This document shows, piece after piece, positions 24,616 to 33,425 of a stretch of 64,000 nt of DNA; the stretch's first letter is position 1; the number at the start of each line of letters is the position of its first letter. The stretch comes from Chloroflexota bacterium. Lineage in GTDB: Bacteria > Chloroflexota > Dehalococcoidia > Bin125. Location: NCBI GenBank assembly GCA_026707145.1, contig JAPOXK010000011.1, forward strand, positions 371,608 to 435,607, in the 5' to 3' direction. A model generated the notes under the pieces. The model did not search any database. It had not been told where the DNA came from and was given only the letters and a program-made list of their open reading frames with translations. The position numbers were made by a program, and so were the translations under genes.

Positions 24616-26583
24616 GTGAAACGCTTTGTGGCTCTCAGCGCACCCGCCCTCATCGCCCTCTGCTTCGTCGGCTTCGCCGCCGCGCACTCTCTGGCCGCCG
24701 CGCACCCTCTGGCGGCGCCCAGCGGGGTGACGATGTTCAGCACCGAGGAAGGCGTCCTCGTCAGCTGGGACCAGAACGATGCCGCCGCCCACTGGGTGGC
24801 GTGGATGAACGACGACGAATACCAGGCGGCAAGAGACGCCGGCGACTGGACCACGGCGCTGAACTACGCCTACGTCCCATCCGGCGACACGCACGTCGTA
24901 TCAGCCGAGAGTCTGATCAAAGACGATGACTACTGGTTCATCGTGGGCAGCGAGAGCAGGCAAGCCCCCTCCGCCACTTCCTGGAGCGCGTGGCAGTCGT
25001 TAACCGTTGACCACGCAATGGCCTTGGACGACGCGCTGACCCGTGCATACGTGGATCGGGCCATCGCCTACTACGACGCGAACGGCCTGGACGCCACCAC
25101 CGCGCAATACAAGTCCGGAGCCGGCGTTGAGGACGGCCGGCAGCTGACCCTCCTGGACGCTGAAGAAAGCGTATTGCTGGTGTACCGCACCCTTCCCACC
25201 CTGGAGGGCCAGTACGTCGGCCCCGGCTCGAGGTTCCCCGGCTTGGGGATGTTGATAGCCGTCGCCACCGAAGAAGGCCACTGGGATACCATCCGGGGCA
25301 TCAATCCGGTCACCAAGCAGGAGGAGCCGCGACGGGTCCTTGTCGTCCTCCATGACGGCCTGGTGTTCACCGCCAGTCATTCCGCCCTGACGGAGGACGT
25401 GGCGGAGTCCACCAGGGAGTACGTGCGCAAGGCCATCGCCAAATATGACGAGGACGGCCTCGAAGCCACCATCGCTCACTACAACCGCCAGGACAGCCTG
25501 GAGGGCCAGTTCTACCTGTTCCTGATCGGGGCCGACGACAACTACCTGGCCCATCCCATATTCCCGCACCTGATCGGGACGGACATCAAGGAGGTGGTGG
25601 GTTCGGACGGGCAGGAGTTGGGCAAGGAGATCGCCCGGGCTACCGAGGAAGGTGTCTGGGTGGAGTACCTATGGCCCCATCCCGTAACCCGGAAGGAACA
25701 GCAGAAGGTCACCTGGGCCGTCCGCCACGACGGGCTGATCTTCGCGTCGGGCTACTATGCCGGCGGGCTTGAAGCGGGCACCCCACCCTGGCAGGACGCC
25801 GACCCGCGGGAGTACACGGTGGAGTATGTGGAGCGGGCCATCGAGCGGTACGAGCGCGACGGCCTGGAATCCATGCTCAACTACTACAACAGCGTCGCCA
25901 GCTTTGAGGGCGAGTGGTACCTCTTCGCCACCGACGCGAACGACATCTACCACGTCCATCCCTTGCTGCCCCGGCTGATCGGGACGGACATCAAGGACGT
26001 GGTGGGTTCGGACGGCTACGAGCTGGGCAAGGCGCTGGCCCAGGCCACCGAGGAAGGCGTCTGGGTGGAGTATCTGTGGCCGCACCCGGTGACGCTCAAG
26101 GAAGTGCCGAAGGTGGGATACGCGGTGCGCCGCGACGGGATGCTCTTCGCCTCCGGCTACTACGTCCAAGTGGAAGACCCGGCGGCACAGACCCAGGCGT
26201 ATGTACAGCAGGCCGTCGAGTACTACCAGGCCAACGGCCTGGACGCCACCATCGCCCATTACAACAGTCAGGAGAGCGTTGACGGCCAGTGGAGCCTGAC
26301 CCTCGCCGATGAGAACGACATCGTGCGCGTTGCCCTACTCGCGCAACATCTCATCGGTACCGACTTGAAAGACCTGGGCGCGGGCCGCATCCGGCAGATT
26401 GGCAGAGAGATGGCGGCGGCCACCGAGGAGGGCCTCTGGGTCAACTACGTCTTCCCCAACGTCAGGTCCTCGGAGACCTTGTACGCGCATAGCTGGGCCA
26501 TCCGCTACGACGGGCTGCTCTTCACGTCGCGCTACTACGACGACCGGCCAGACGTTCCCGGTTCGGCCCAGAGCGACGGATAG
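24616..26583 (+). CDS. Secreted protein with FN3-like module and four tandem sCache_2 repeats
   Basis: A 655-residue exported protein: signal peptide (1-24), FN3-like module (about 38-133) and four single-Cache-like repeats (about 137-258, 260-383, 396-516 and 518-640). Each repeat follows the pattern YV..AI..Y...GL.AT..YYNS, then HPLLPRLIGTDIKDV, ELGK...ATEEGVWVEYLWP and RHDGL.FASGYY. Repeat 1 is the most divergent and repeat 3 the most canonical. Cache domains bind small molecules in chemoreceptors and kinases, but here there is no transmembrane anchor or signalling output. An SD-like AGGAGA precedes the ATG. Confidence 0.8.
   Translation: MKRFVALSAPALIALCFVGFAAAHSLAAAHPLAAPSGVTMFSTEEGVLVSWDQNDAAAHWVAWMNDDEYQAARDAGDWTTALNYAYVPSGDTHVVSAESLIKDDDYWFIVGSESRQAPSATSWSAWQSLTVDHAMALDDALTRAYVDRAIAYYDANGLDATTAQYKSGAGVEDGRQLTLLDAEESVLLVYRTLPTLEGQYVGPGSRFPGLGMLIAVATEEGHWDTIRGINPVTKQEEPRRVLVVLHDGLVFTASHSALTEDVAESTREYVRKAIAKYDEDGLEATIAHYNRQDSLEGQFYLFLIGADDNYLAHPIFPHLIGTDIKEVVGSDGQELGKEIARATEEGVWVEYLWPHPVTRKEQQKVTWAVRHDGLIFASGYYAGGLEAGTPPWQDADPREYTVEYVERAIERYERDGLESMLNYYNSVASFEGEWYLFATDANDIYHVHPLLPRLIGTDIKDVVGSDGYELGKALAQATEEGVWVEYLWPHPVTLKEVPKVGYAVRRDGMLFASGYYVQVEDPAAQTQAYVQQAVEYYQANGLDATIAHYNSQESVDGQWSLTLADENDIVRVALLAQHLIGTDLKDLGAGRIRQIGREMAAATEEGLWVNYVFPNVRSSETLYAHSWAIRYDGLLFTSRYYDDRPDVPGSAQSDG
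24751..25005. repeat. 255-bp inverted repeat, copy B
   Basis: This is the plus-strand copy of the module also found reversed at 21920-22174, with one mismatch in 255 bp. It ends at TCGTTAACC in both copies, after which the two genes diverge completely. Confidence 0.95.
25795..26161. repeat. Direct repeat copy 1 (sCache repeat 3)
   Basis: It aligns with 27635-28001 at a constant offset of 1840 bp with about six mismatches by eye. It covers almost exactly one Cache repeat. Confidence 0.9.
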
Positions 26584-26644
26584 GCACGGTAGGTAGTTAG
26601 AGTGAGGAACGGCTGTCTAAGTTAGGCAGGGAAAGGGAAGCGGG

Positions 26645-28393
26645 ATGTTGCAGATAGGACGGGTTGCGCGGCGGTCGGCGGCTGGCGCGGCCCTGCTGAT
26701 ATTGGCGCTTGCCTTGGTTTCTGTGATGACGTTCAGCATGGCCTGCGGCGATGACCCGCCGCCGACCCCTGTGGCCGACCCCGCCGAGCCTGCGCCGGCG
26801 GCAACCCCGGCGCCCGAGCCTGCTGCGCCTGCGCCAACCCCGGAATCCGAGCCCACCAACGAAGACGACGCCCTCACCCGCGCCTACGTGGAGGAGGCGG
26901 TAGAGCGGTACAAGCGGGACGGGCTGGATGCCACCGTCGCCTACTACAGCAGTGAGGAGAGCATCGAGGGGGAACGGTACCTGATCATCCTCGACGGGGA
27001 TGACGGCACGGTGGTGGCGATCCCGTTTTATCAGGACCTTATTCTGGGAGAGCAGCACAGCTCTGCCGCCCCATTCTTGGAAAGAGCGACCGAGGCGGGC
27101 GATTGGCTGGAGCATCGGGAGCTCCAGCCCACCCTGACGGACACTGGCGTCGTGGTCAGGGAGGATGATCTCCGTACCTACCTCATCCTTCACGACGGCT
27201 GGCTTTTCATGTCCAGCCACTCCATCCTGCAGGAGAACTTGGCGGAGGCCACCAAGGATTACGTGAGCCGGGCGATAGCCCGCTATGAGAGCGAGGGGCT
27301 GGAAGGGACGGTCGGCTACTACAACAGCCAGGACAGCTTGGAGGGGCGTCTCTACCTGTTCCTGATTGGAGCCGATGACAACTACCTGGCCCATCCCATC
27401 TTCCCTAACCTGATCGGGACGGACATCAAGGAGGTGCGGGACTCGCGCGGCGACCCATTGGGCCAGCGGATCGCCCAGGCCACCGAGGAAGGCATCTGGG
27501 TGGAATACCTGTGGCCCACGCCGATCACGCGGGTGGAATCGCCCAAGACCACCTGGGCCATCCGGCACGACGGGCTGATCTTCGCCTCGGGCTACTACGA
27601 CGCCGGCGATGCGACGGAGCCGCCGGCCTGGCTGGACGCCGACCCGCGGGAGTACACGGTGGAGTACGTGGAGCGGGCCATCGAGCGGTACGAGCGCGAC
27701 GGCCTGGAATCCATGCTCAACTACTACAACAGCGTCGCCAGCTTTGAGGGCGAGTGGTACCTCTTCGCCACCGACGCGAACGACATCTACCACGTCCATC
27801 CCTTGCTGCCCCGGCTGATCGGGACGGACATCAAGGACGTGGTGGGTTCGGACGGCTACGAGCTGGGCAAGGCGCTGGCCCAGGCCACCGAGGAAGGCGT
27901 CTGGGTGGAGTATCTGTGGCCGCACCCGGTGACGCTGCAGGAAGTGCCGAAGGTGGGATACGCGGTGCGCCGCGACGGGCTGCTCTTCGCGTCGGGCTAC
28001 TATCCGGCAGTTGATGATCCCGCAGCCTACACGAAAGGCTACGTGCAAAAGGCGATCGAGTACTACGAACGGGAGGGCGTGGAGGCGACGCTGGCCTACT
28101 ACAACAGCCCAGCGAGCGTAGATGGCTCGTACTGGCTGATGATGGTCGGTCCCGAGGGCGATATCGTTGCCTCCGCCGTGGCGCCCGAGTGGGTTGGCGT
28201 GGAGGCCAGCACGTTCACGGGCATTTTGGCCGGAGAGCCAATAGGCGAAGAGTTGCTCGGCGCGACGGAGGAAGGCCACTGGTTCCAGTACGTGTGGCCC
28301 AACCCGAGGGCGTCAGGGGTTTTGGTGGTGAATCTCTGGATCATTCGCCACGACGGATACGCATTCGCCAGCGGCTACTACGAGGAAGAGTAA
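26645..28393 (+). CDS. Lipoprotein with four tandem sCache_2 repeats
   Basis: A 582-residue protein with a lipoprotein signal (hydrophobic stretch then FSMACGDD), a Pro/Ala-rich linker (about 36-72) and four Cache-like repeats (about 75-195, 198-320, 333-453 and 457-580). Repeats 2 and 3 are the best preserved (YVSRAIARYESEGLEG, HPIFPNLIGTDIKEV). Repeat 3 is nearly identical in DNA to repeat 3 of the upstream gene. It lies 61 nt downstream of that gene, so both are probably co-transcribed. The lipid anchor would hold the array at the outer face of the membrane. No output domain is present. Confidence 0.82.
   Translation: MLQIGRVARRSAAGAALLILALALVSVMTFSMACGDDPPPTPVADPAEPAPAATPAPEPAAPAPTPESEPTNEDDALTRAYVEEAVERYKRDGLDATVAYYSSEESIEGERYLIILDGDDGTVVAIPFYQDLILGEQHSSAAPFLERATEAGDWLEHRELQPTLTDTGVVVREDDLRTYLILHDGWLFMSSHSILQENLAEATKDYVSRAIARYESEGLEGTVGYYNSQDSLEGRLYLFLIGADDNYLAHPIFPNLIGTDIKEVRDSRGDPLGQRIAQATEEGIWVEYLWPTPITRVESPKTTWAIRHDGLIFASGYYDAGDATEPPAWLDADPREYTVEYVERAIERYERDGLESMLNYYNSVASFEGEWYLFATDANDIYHVHPLLPRLIGTDIKDVVGSDGYELGKALAQATEEGVWVEYLWPHPVTLQEVPKVGYAVRRDGLLFASGYYPAVDDPAAYTKGYVQKAIEYYEREGVEATLAYYNSPASVDGSYWLMMVGPEGDIVASAVAPEWVGVEASTFTGILAGEPIGEELLGATEEGHWFQYVWPNPRASGVLVVNLWIIRHDGYAFASGYYEEE
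27635..28001. repeat. Direct repeat copy 2 (sCache repeat 3 of lipoprotein)
   Basis: Second copy of the roughly 365-bp segment at 25795-26161; differences are scattered and cluster at the 3' end. Confidence 0.9.
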
Positions 28394-28443
28394 GCGCGGA
28401 AGGTAGGCCCGGGCGACGGGCGCCTGGACGAGGACCGGGCGCC

Positions 28444-28650
28444 ATGCTCGCCGGGCGTCGCGTGCTGCTGGACAGCGCGGAGACCGCAGCGGCCTGCGCG
28501 GAGGAGATGAGCGAGTGCCTCGCTACTAAGCGAGAGCACAGAGACACGGGCATTCGCGCGCTCCTTCGTGAAGGCGATCCCGGTGCAGCCCGGGCGAGCC
28601 ACGATCCACTACACGATCCCGCGGCCGCCGGATAGCCCCATCGCGGGCGC
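28444..28650 (+). pseudogene. Serine recombinase C-terminal remnant, frameshifted
   Basis: Two frames read on from each other: VLLDSAETAAACAEEMSECL (from 28444) and, one base shifted, SFVKAIPVQPGRATIHYTIP then PDSPIAGADA (from 28562). Together they resemble the end of large serine recombinases (coiled region, then SFVK-I-V-PG-A-I-YTIP). Domains for catalysis and DNA binding are absent, so this is a fossil of a mobile element. Family assignment is from memory of the motif and not from a search. Confidence 0.5.
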
Positions 28651-29017
28651 GGACGCCGGCCAACTCGCGTCGACGGCGTCAAGGTTGTGGTTGAGACGGC
28701 AACCTCGAGGGAGACGGACCTCGGCGGCTACGCGAGCGGCGGCACGGTGTTCGAATTCGTCCAGTCGTCCGCGTAGGCGAGCGCGGCCGGCAGCCCCGCC
28801 GTGACGAGGAGCGCGGGCAGTCCCAGGCGGAGCAGCAGCCGTGTCCGTATCGGAGCGACCGTCATGGTCCTTCACCCTTCCGATCGCGGCGGCTGTTTCG
28901 GCAATGGCAACCAATCACGGCATTGGAGCCAGTGTCTTGCCGCGGTATCGCTTTGAAGGGAACAGCGAGCGGTCCAAGCGTTCCTGCTTGTCTCCAGTAC
29001 GGCCGCACTCGGACGCA
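28651..29017. other. Region without a firm gene
   Basis: Between the recombinase remnant and the LppM-like gene. It holds one possible short secreted ORF (listed separately) and a plus-strand frame ending GGTVFEFVQSSA at about 28776 that may be decayed coding sequence. Confidence 0.35.
28728..28865 (-). CDS. Possible short secreted peptide, 45 residues
   Basis: The frame starts MTVAPIRTRLLLRL, continues with GLPALLVTAGLPAALAYA like a signal peptide with an AYA cleavage site, and ends after DDWTNSNTVPPLA. The mature part would be only about 15 residues, so it may be the stub of a truncated gene. The opposite strand also has a protein-like frame here, so the call is weak. Confidence 0.25.
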   Translation of the reverse strand: MTVAPIRTRLLLRLGLPALLVTAGLPAALAYADDWTNSNTVPPLA

Positions 29018-29824
29018 TCAGACGCCGGTTGCGCTCCTCCTGCGCGAGCTGAACCGGATGGCGGCGGCGGCGGCCGCGACCAGCAGCGCCACTACGACCC
29101 CGGTGGTCACGTGCAGGATGGTCCTGTCCTTGCCGCCGCTGGTCAGGGCCAGCAGCTCGCGCGGCTCCTCCGAGAGGGGATCGAGGCTCCAGATCAGCGC
29201 GCCGTCCTCGACCGCGTCGGCGTTGTGCTCCACGATCTCGCCCGGCAGATCGAGCCGGATGGTGAACTCGAACTCCTCCAGCATCAGCTCGGCCAAGCCA
29301 CTATCGAAGGCGCTGTCGAAGGCATCGCCGTCTTCGCCGGGCAGCGCTCCCATGAAAAGCGGCGTCACGACGGCGTCGAAGCGCCAGCCGTCGCCGTCGC
29401 GGCGCAGGTCGAAACGCTCAAAGAGTTCGTCGAGCCCGGCCGCTTCGCCCGTGGGATCGTCGCCGGCGTCCGACAGCGCGGCATCGATCGCGCGTGTGAT
29501 GTCGTCGCTCGCCGCGAACGGGAACCGTGCGCGCACCCCTCGGAAGCCGTCCTCGTCGTACTCCTCAATGGTGGCGCCGGGCGGCAGGTCGGCCTCGTCG
29601 AGGTCGATGAAGGAGTCCGCAAGGTCGGTATCGCCGGCCGCGGCGGCGGCATCCAGGAAGCTGGTGTCCAGCGCGCTCAGGAGTGCGATCGTGCCCGAGC
29701 CGTCTTCGTTGACCTGAATGGCGATCTCGATGCGCGCGCAACCGCTGAGCAGCACCGCGCTGGCGAGCAGCGCCAGCAGGGCCAGGCAGCGCAAACGGAC
29801 AGAGGCGCTCATCGGCCGGATCAT
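29018..29824 (-). CDS. LppM-like (DUF3153) lipoprotein with C-terminal membrane helix
   Basis: A 268-residue protein with a lipoprotein signal (LASAVLLSGC) and the start of the mature part ARIEIAIQVNEDGSGTIAL, the usual opening of LppM/DUF3153 domains. A C-terminal membrane helix (about 237-255) is followed by FSSRRRSA. The protein is strongly acidic. Function of the family is not established in bacteria beyond cell-envelope roles. An ATG four codons in is an alternative start. Confidence 0.72.
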   Translation of the reverse strand: MIRPMSASVRLRCLALLALLASAVLLSGCARIEIAIQVNEDGSGTIALLSALDTSFLDAAAAAGDTDLADSFIDLDEADLPPGATIEEYDEDGFRGVRARFPFAASDDITRAIDAALSDAGDDPTGEAAGLDELFERFDLRRDGDGWRFDAVVTPLFMGALPGEDGDAFDSAFDSGLAELMLEEFEFTIRLDLPGEIVEHNADAVEDGALIWSLDPLSEEPRELLALTSGGKDRTILHVTTGVVVALLVAAAAAAIRFSSRRRSATGV

Positions 29825-29878
29825 GGACCCGAACGTAGCACACGGAGTTGGCAGCGCCTCGTCCGGTGGCGAGCGGTT

Positions 29879-30298
29879 TCAGCCACGACGGTCAGCTTTC
29901 TCTTGCTCCGGGGATACCGCGCCCGCGACGATCCCGGCCGGGTCCGTGGCCAGCAGGACCGAGCGGACCACGCTCGTGTCGCGGTAGCGGCCGACCGCCT
30001 GGTAAGCCTCCGAGGTGATCAGCGAGAGGAGCGCCCGGCGCGACGGATAGCGCACCAGGAGGACCAGGTCCCAGGCATCCTCCTCGCGGCCGCCGAGCAG
30101 CTCCGCTCCGTGCCCGGAGTAGACGATCTCGCAGCCGGCCTCCGCCAGGAGCGGCGCGACGCGGCGGCCGTACTCGGCGTAGCCTTCGGCGCCGCCGTCG
30201 GGCTCCAGGGCGATCAGATTGAGCATGTAGACGGGACCCTCGTCCGCGCGGGCGGCGAAGGTCTCCAGGGCGTCCGGGTTGATCGCGTCCCTCGGCAT
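29879..30298 (-). CDS. DUF1330-family protein
   Basis: A 139-residue dimeric alpha-beta barrel (ferredoxin-like) protein. Motifs YMLNLIALEPDGGAEGYAEYGRRVAPLL, then WDLVLLVRYPSRRALLSLI and a C-terminal DTSVVRSVLLAT fit DUF1330. The frame is open 76 codons further upstream, but that extension is Arg/Pro-rich shadow sequence, so the ATG giving MPRDAINPDAL is preferred. The biochemical role is unknown. Gap of 54 nt to the LppM-like gene. Confidence 0.75.
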   Translation of the reverse strand: MPRDAINPDALETFAARADEGPVYMLNLIALEPDGGAEGYAEYGRRVAPLLAEAGCEIVYSGHGAELLGGREEDAWDLVLLVRYPSRRALLSLITSEAYQAVGRYRDTSVVRSVLLATDPAGIVAGAVSPEQEKADRRG

Positions 30299-30610
30299 GG
30301 CGGCATGGTAGCCCGCCGGAGTGAGCCTTCCGGCGCGGGCCGGCGGGGTCGCCGTTGGCCGGCCTCGGGCCTTTCCCCGTTGGAGGGCAACGGCACGATC
30401 CGGGTGCTCGCGAGCATGAAGCAGTGGAGTGGCGGGCCTGGGTGAATTAGGGAAACGTGCCCCTGCACTTGCAGTGCTTGTATTGGGCGCAGTTGCATTA
30501 TGATCGCGCGTCTTGTTAGGGATCACATCCTTCGGTTGACACCCCGCGCTTCTTGACCGGGCGCAGCAGGGCTTGAACCATCCGCTCCGCCGCCGCGCCC
30601 GCTCCGCCGC
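30299..30610. other. 312-nt intergenic region, nothing recognised
   Basis: It has slightly lower GC around 30440-30540. I see no RNA gene or clear regulatory element. Confidence 0.4.
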
Positions 30611-31657
30611 TCAGGCCGGAACCGGCCGCCACTCGCCGCCGGCCTTGAAGCCCGCCGCCGTCGGGATGATCTCCTCGCCGAACGCCTCCACCCGCTCGAA
30701 CAGCTCTGCCGCCGACTTCGTATCCCGGCAGTCGTGCTCGACCACCATCAAGGAGTAGCCTGCCTCGGCGAACTCTTCCAGATCCGCCAGGATCATCTCC
30801 GCCGATCCCTCGCAGATCGGACGCGGCATCCGCTGCACGCTGGGGTCGTCGGCGCTCGTCAGGCGGGCGCCAACCACGCCGATCATCAGGAAGTCCGACA
30901 GATCCCGGTCCACGCGCTCCGCCTCCCGCCGGATCTCATCGTGGAGATGGTCGAGGTCGTGCGGCCGTGCCCTGGGGTGAATGAAGAGGGGATAAAACCC
31001 GTCGCACAGACGCGCCGCCCGGCGCGCCCCCGCTCTCGACACGCCGCCAAACACGATCGGCGGGTGCGGCTGCTGCACCGGTTTCGGATCCATCGTGATG
31101 TTCGCGAAGCGGTAGAACTCCCCTTCGAATCGGGGCGTGTCCTCCGTCCACGCCGTCCGGTAGACTTGAATACACTCATCGGTCATGGCACCGCGCTGTG
31201 CGTAGTCCAACCCCAGCGCCTCGAACTCCTCCTTCGCCCAGCCCGCTCCCACCCCGGCGATCAGCCGCCCGTTCGACAGATGATCCACCGTCGCGAACTG
31301 CCGCGCGTCGTGCAGGGGTGGCCGGTACGGCGCGATCAATACGGATGTCGCTAGCCGGATGCGCTCCGTCACCGCGGCGACCGCCGCCATCGTCGTCAGC
31401 GCGTCCAACATCTGCGGCCGTTCCACGTAATGGCGCTTCCCCGACTCCGGATTGACGATGTGCACCGGCGTCGTCTCGAGCGGCAGGGTCACGTGGTCGG
31501 GGAACCACAGGGAATGGTAGCCGCAGCGCTCCGCCAGCCGCGCCAGCTCCAGTGGCCGCATCGTCTCCGGCGCCACGTTCTCCACCCAAAACTCGGTCTC
31601 GCTCCGCACGATCACGCCGTGCGTGTCCATGTAGGTGCCGATCTGCATCGCCGCCAT
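30611..31657 (-). CDS. LLM-class oxidoreductase (probably F420-dependent)
   Basis: A 348-residue luciferase-like protein. Features: ERCGYHSLWFPDHVTLP (about 38-54), LATSVLIAPYRPPLHDARQFATVDHLSNGRLIAGVGAGW (split by strands; only parts quoted: DHLSNGRL, GVGAGWAKEEF), and PPIVFGGVSRAGARRAAR. This set matches the TIGR03619-like F420-dependent subgroup more than FMN monooxygenases. Start chosen at MAAMQIGTYMD; further upstream codons are Gly-rich. It is followed upstream by the amidase gene on the same strand. Confidence 0.83.
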   Translation of the reverse strand: MAAMQIGTYMDTHGVIVRSETEFWVENVAPETMRPLELARLAERCGYHSLWFPDHVTLPLETTPVHIVNPESGKRHYVERPQMLDALTTMAAVAAVTERIRLATSVLIAPYRPPLHDARQFATVDHLSNGRLIAGVGAGWAKEEFEALGLDYAQRGAMTDECIQVYRTAWTEDTPRFEGEFYRFANITMDPKPVQQPHPPIVFGGVSRAGARRAARLCDGFYPLFIHPRARPHDLDHLHDEIRREAERVDRDLSDFLMIGVVGARLTSADDPSVQRMPRPICEGSAEMILADLEEFAEAGYSLMVVEHDCRDTKSAAELFERVEAFGEEIIPTAAGFKAGGEWRPVPA

Positions 31658-31822
31658 GCTCCCTCCGCCGTCTTCGCGCCCCACGATAGCGGCGCGTCCC
31701 GGTCCGCCGCAGCGTGCTCCTCCGGAACCGGCCGTCAGCTTTCTCGCGGGACGTGCTTGTCGAAGCGCATGCCGGCCCCGGGCGCGGTGGCCGTTCCCGA
31801 TGCGCGGCGCGGTTGGGGCGGC

Positions 31823-33373
31823 TTAGGGGGAGTTGTGATAGAGGCCGAGCTCCTGGAAAGCGTGGGCGGCGCGGATAACGGTGCCATCCTCCCAGCGGCG
31901 CCCGAGGAGCATCATGCCGACGGGCAGGCCGTTGATCTTGGCGCAGGGGATGGAGATGCCGGGGTTGCCGGTGAGGTCGGTGGGGCAGGTATTGACGTGG
32001 TAGCTGAACGAGTTCTCGATCAGCTGCTCGAGGGAAGGAGTGGGATCGCCGCTAAGCTCGTGGGCCATGCCCCAAGGCGCGAGGGTGGGGAGGGCGAGGA
32101 TGTCGAAGTCTTTGAAGGCTTCGTCGTAGGACTGGGTGAGGAGCTTGCGCTGGTTCTGCGACTTGGCGTAGTAGCGGCCGTTGTAGTGCTCCAGCATGTA
32201 ATGGCCGTGCAGGGTGAGGAGCTTGACGCCGGCGGGGAAGTTGTCGGCCATCGTTTTGCGTGAGCGTCCCATGTAGTCGATGGCGCGCGTGTCGTAGAAG
32301 CCGCGACCGCCGTAGTTGGCGCCGTTGAGCAGGATGAGCTGGACGAAGAAACCGTCGATGAGGAGGGCGGTCCAGAGATCGACGCCGTCGCGGTGCATGG
32401 GGACGGAGGCTTGGCCGACGGTGGCGCCGGCGCGCTCGAAGGCGTGGGCGGCCTCGCGCACGGCGGCGTCGGTGTCCTTGGAGTCGTCGCCCCAGCCGAA
32501 GCCCTCCTCTAGGATGCCGATGCGAAGCCCTTGGGCCTCGCCGGTGCAGGCCTTGGTGTACTCCTCGCCTTTGATGCCGGGACTCTGCCGGGCGTCGTCG
32601 GGGTCGTAGCCGGCGATCGCTTCGAGGAGGAGGGCGGTGTCCTCGACGGTGCGGGTCATGGGGCCGACGTGGTCGATGGTGGCGTCGACGGAGGCGATGC
32701 CGGTGAAGGGGACCAGGGACCAGGTGGGCTTGAGGCCGACGGCCCCGACTTGGGCGGCGGGGATGCGGATGGATCCGCCCTGGTCGCCACCGAGGGCCAT
32801 GTCGCAGTCGCCGGCGACGACCACCGCGCCGCTGCCGCTGGAAGATCCGCCGGCCGAGTAGGCGGGGTTGTGGGGGTTGCGAACGGGCCCGGGGACGGAG
32901 GTTTGGGAGCTGCCGGAGCAGCAGAAGTCCTCGCAGGTGGCCTTGCCGACGATCTCGCCGCCGGCGTCGAGGATGCGGGTGACGACGGTGGCGTCGTAGT
33001 CGGGCATGAAGCCTTCCATGACGGCCGATCCGATCATCATGGGGACGCCGGCGAGGGCGATGGTGTCTTTGACGGCGACGGTCTTGCCGGCAAGCTTGCC
33101 GGTGGGCTCGCCTTTGATGGACGTACGCCAGTACCAGGCGTTGAGCGGGTTCTCATCGGCGGTGGGCTGATAGCCGGGGGTGCGGGGGTATTTGACGGGG
33201 GGCTTGGGGTCGGGGAGGGCTTCGATCTTGCGGTAGGCGGGCATGAACCCTTCGATGACGGCGCTGAAGTAATCGAGCTCTTCATCGCTGATCTCGAAGT
33301 GGTACTGCTTGCCGATCGCTTTCAGCTCCTCCGTCGTGGGGGAGATGATGCCGCCGAGTGCGCGTCGAATCAT
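31823..33373 (-). CDS. Amidase, signature family (nitrile-type enantioselective amidase-like)
   Basis: A 516-residue amidase. The Ser-cisSer-Lys triad is visible: Lys in TVAVKDTIALAG, cis-Ser in AGGSSSGSG and nucleophile Ser in GGDQGGSIRIPAA. The leader ENPLNAWYWRTSIKG and VPMMIGSAVMEGF strongly resemble amidases that work with nitrile hydratases. These hydrolyse aromatic or aliphatic amides. The frame is open another 231 codons upstream, but only as a shadow of the M29-like gene, so the ATG at MIRRALGGI is used. A gap of 52 nt separates it from that gene. Confidence 0.85.
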   Translation of the reverse strand: MIRRALGGIISPTTEELKAIGKQYHFEISDEELDYFSAVIEGFMPAYRKIEALPDPKPPVKYPRTPGYQPTADENPLNAWYWRTSIKGEPTGKLAGKTVAVKDTIALAGVPMMIGSAVMEGFMPDYDATVVTRILDAGGEIVGKATCEDFCCSGSSQTSVPGPVRNPHNPAYSAGGSSSGSGAVVVAGDCDMALGGDQGGSIRIPAAQVGAVGLKPTWSLVPFTGIASVDATIDHVGPMTRTVEDTALLLEAIAGYDPDDARQSPGIKGEEYTKACTGEAQGLRIGILEEGFGWGDDSKDTDAAVREAAHAFERAGATVGQASVPMHRDGVDLWTALLIDGFFVQLILLNGANYGGRGFYDTRAIDYMGRSRKTMADNFPAGVKLLTLHGHYMLEHYNGRYYAKSQNQRKLLTQSYDEAFKDFDILALPTLAPWGMAHELSGDPTPSLEQLIENSFSYHVNTCPTDLTGNPGISIPCAKINGLPVGMMLLGRRWEDGTVIRAAHAFQELGLYHNSP

Positions 33374-33425
33374 TGCTGTCCATCCTTCCGCTAGGAGTCG
33401 CTGGTCATGGAACCGATCCGCCCGC

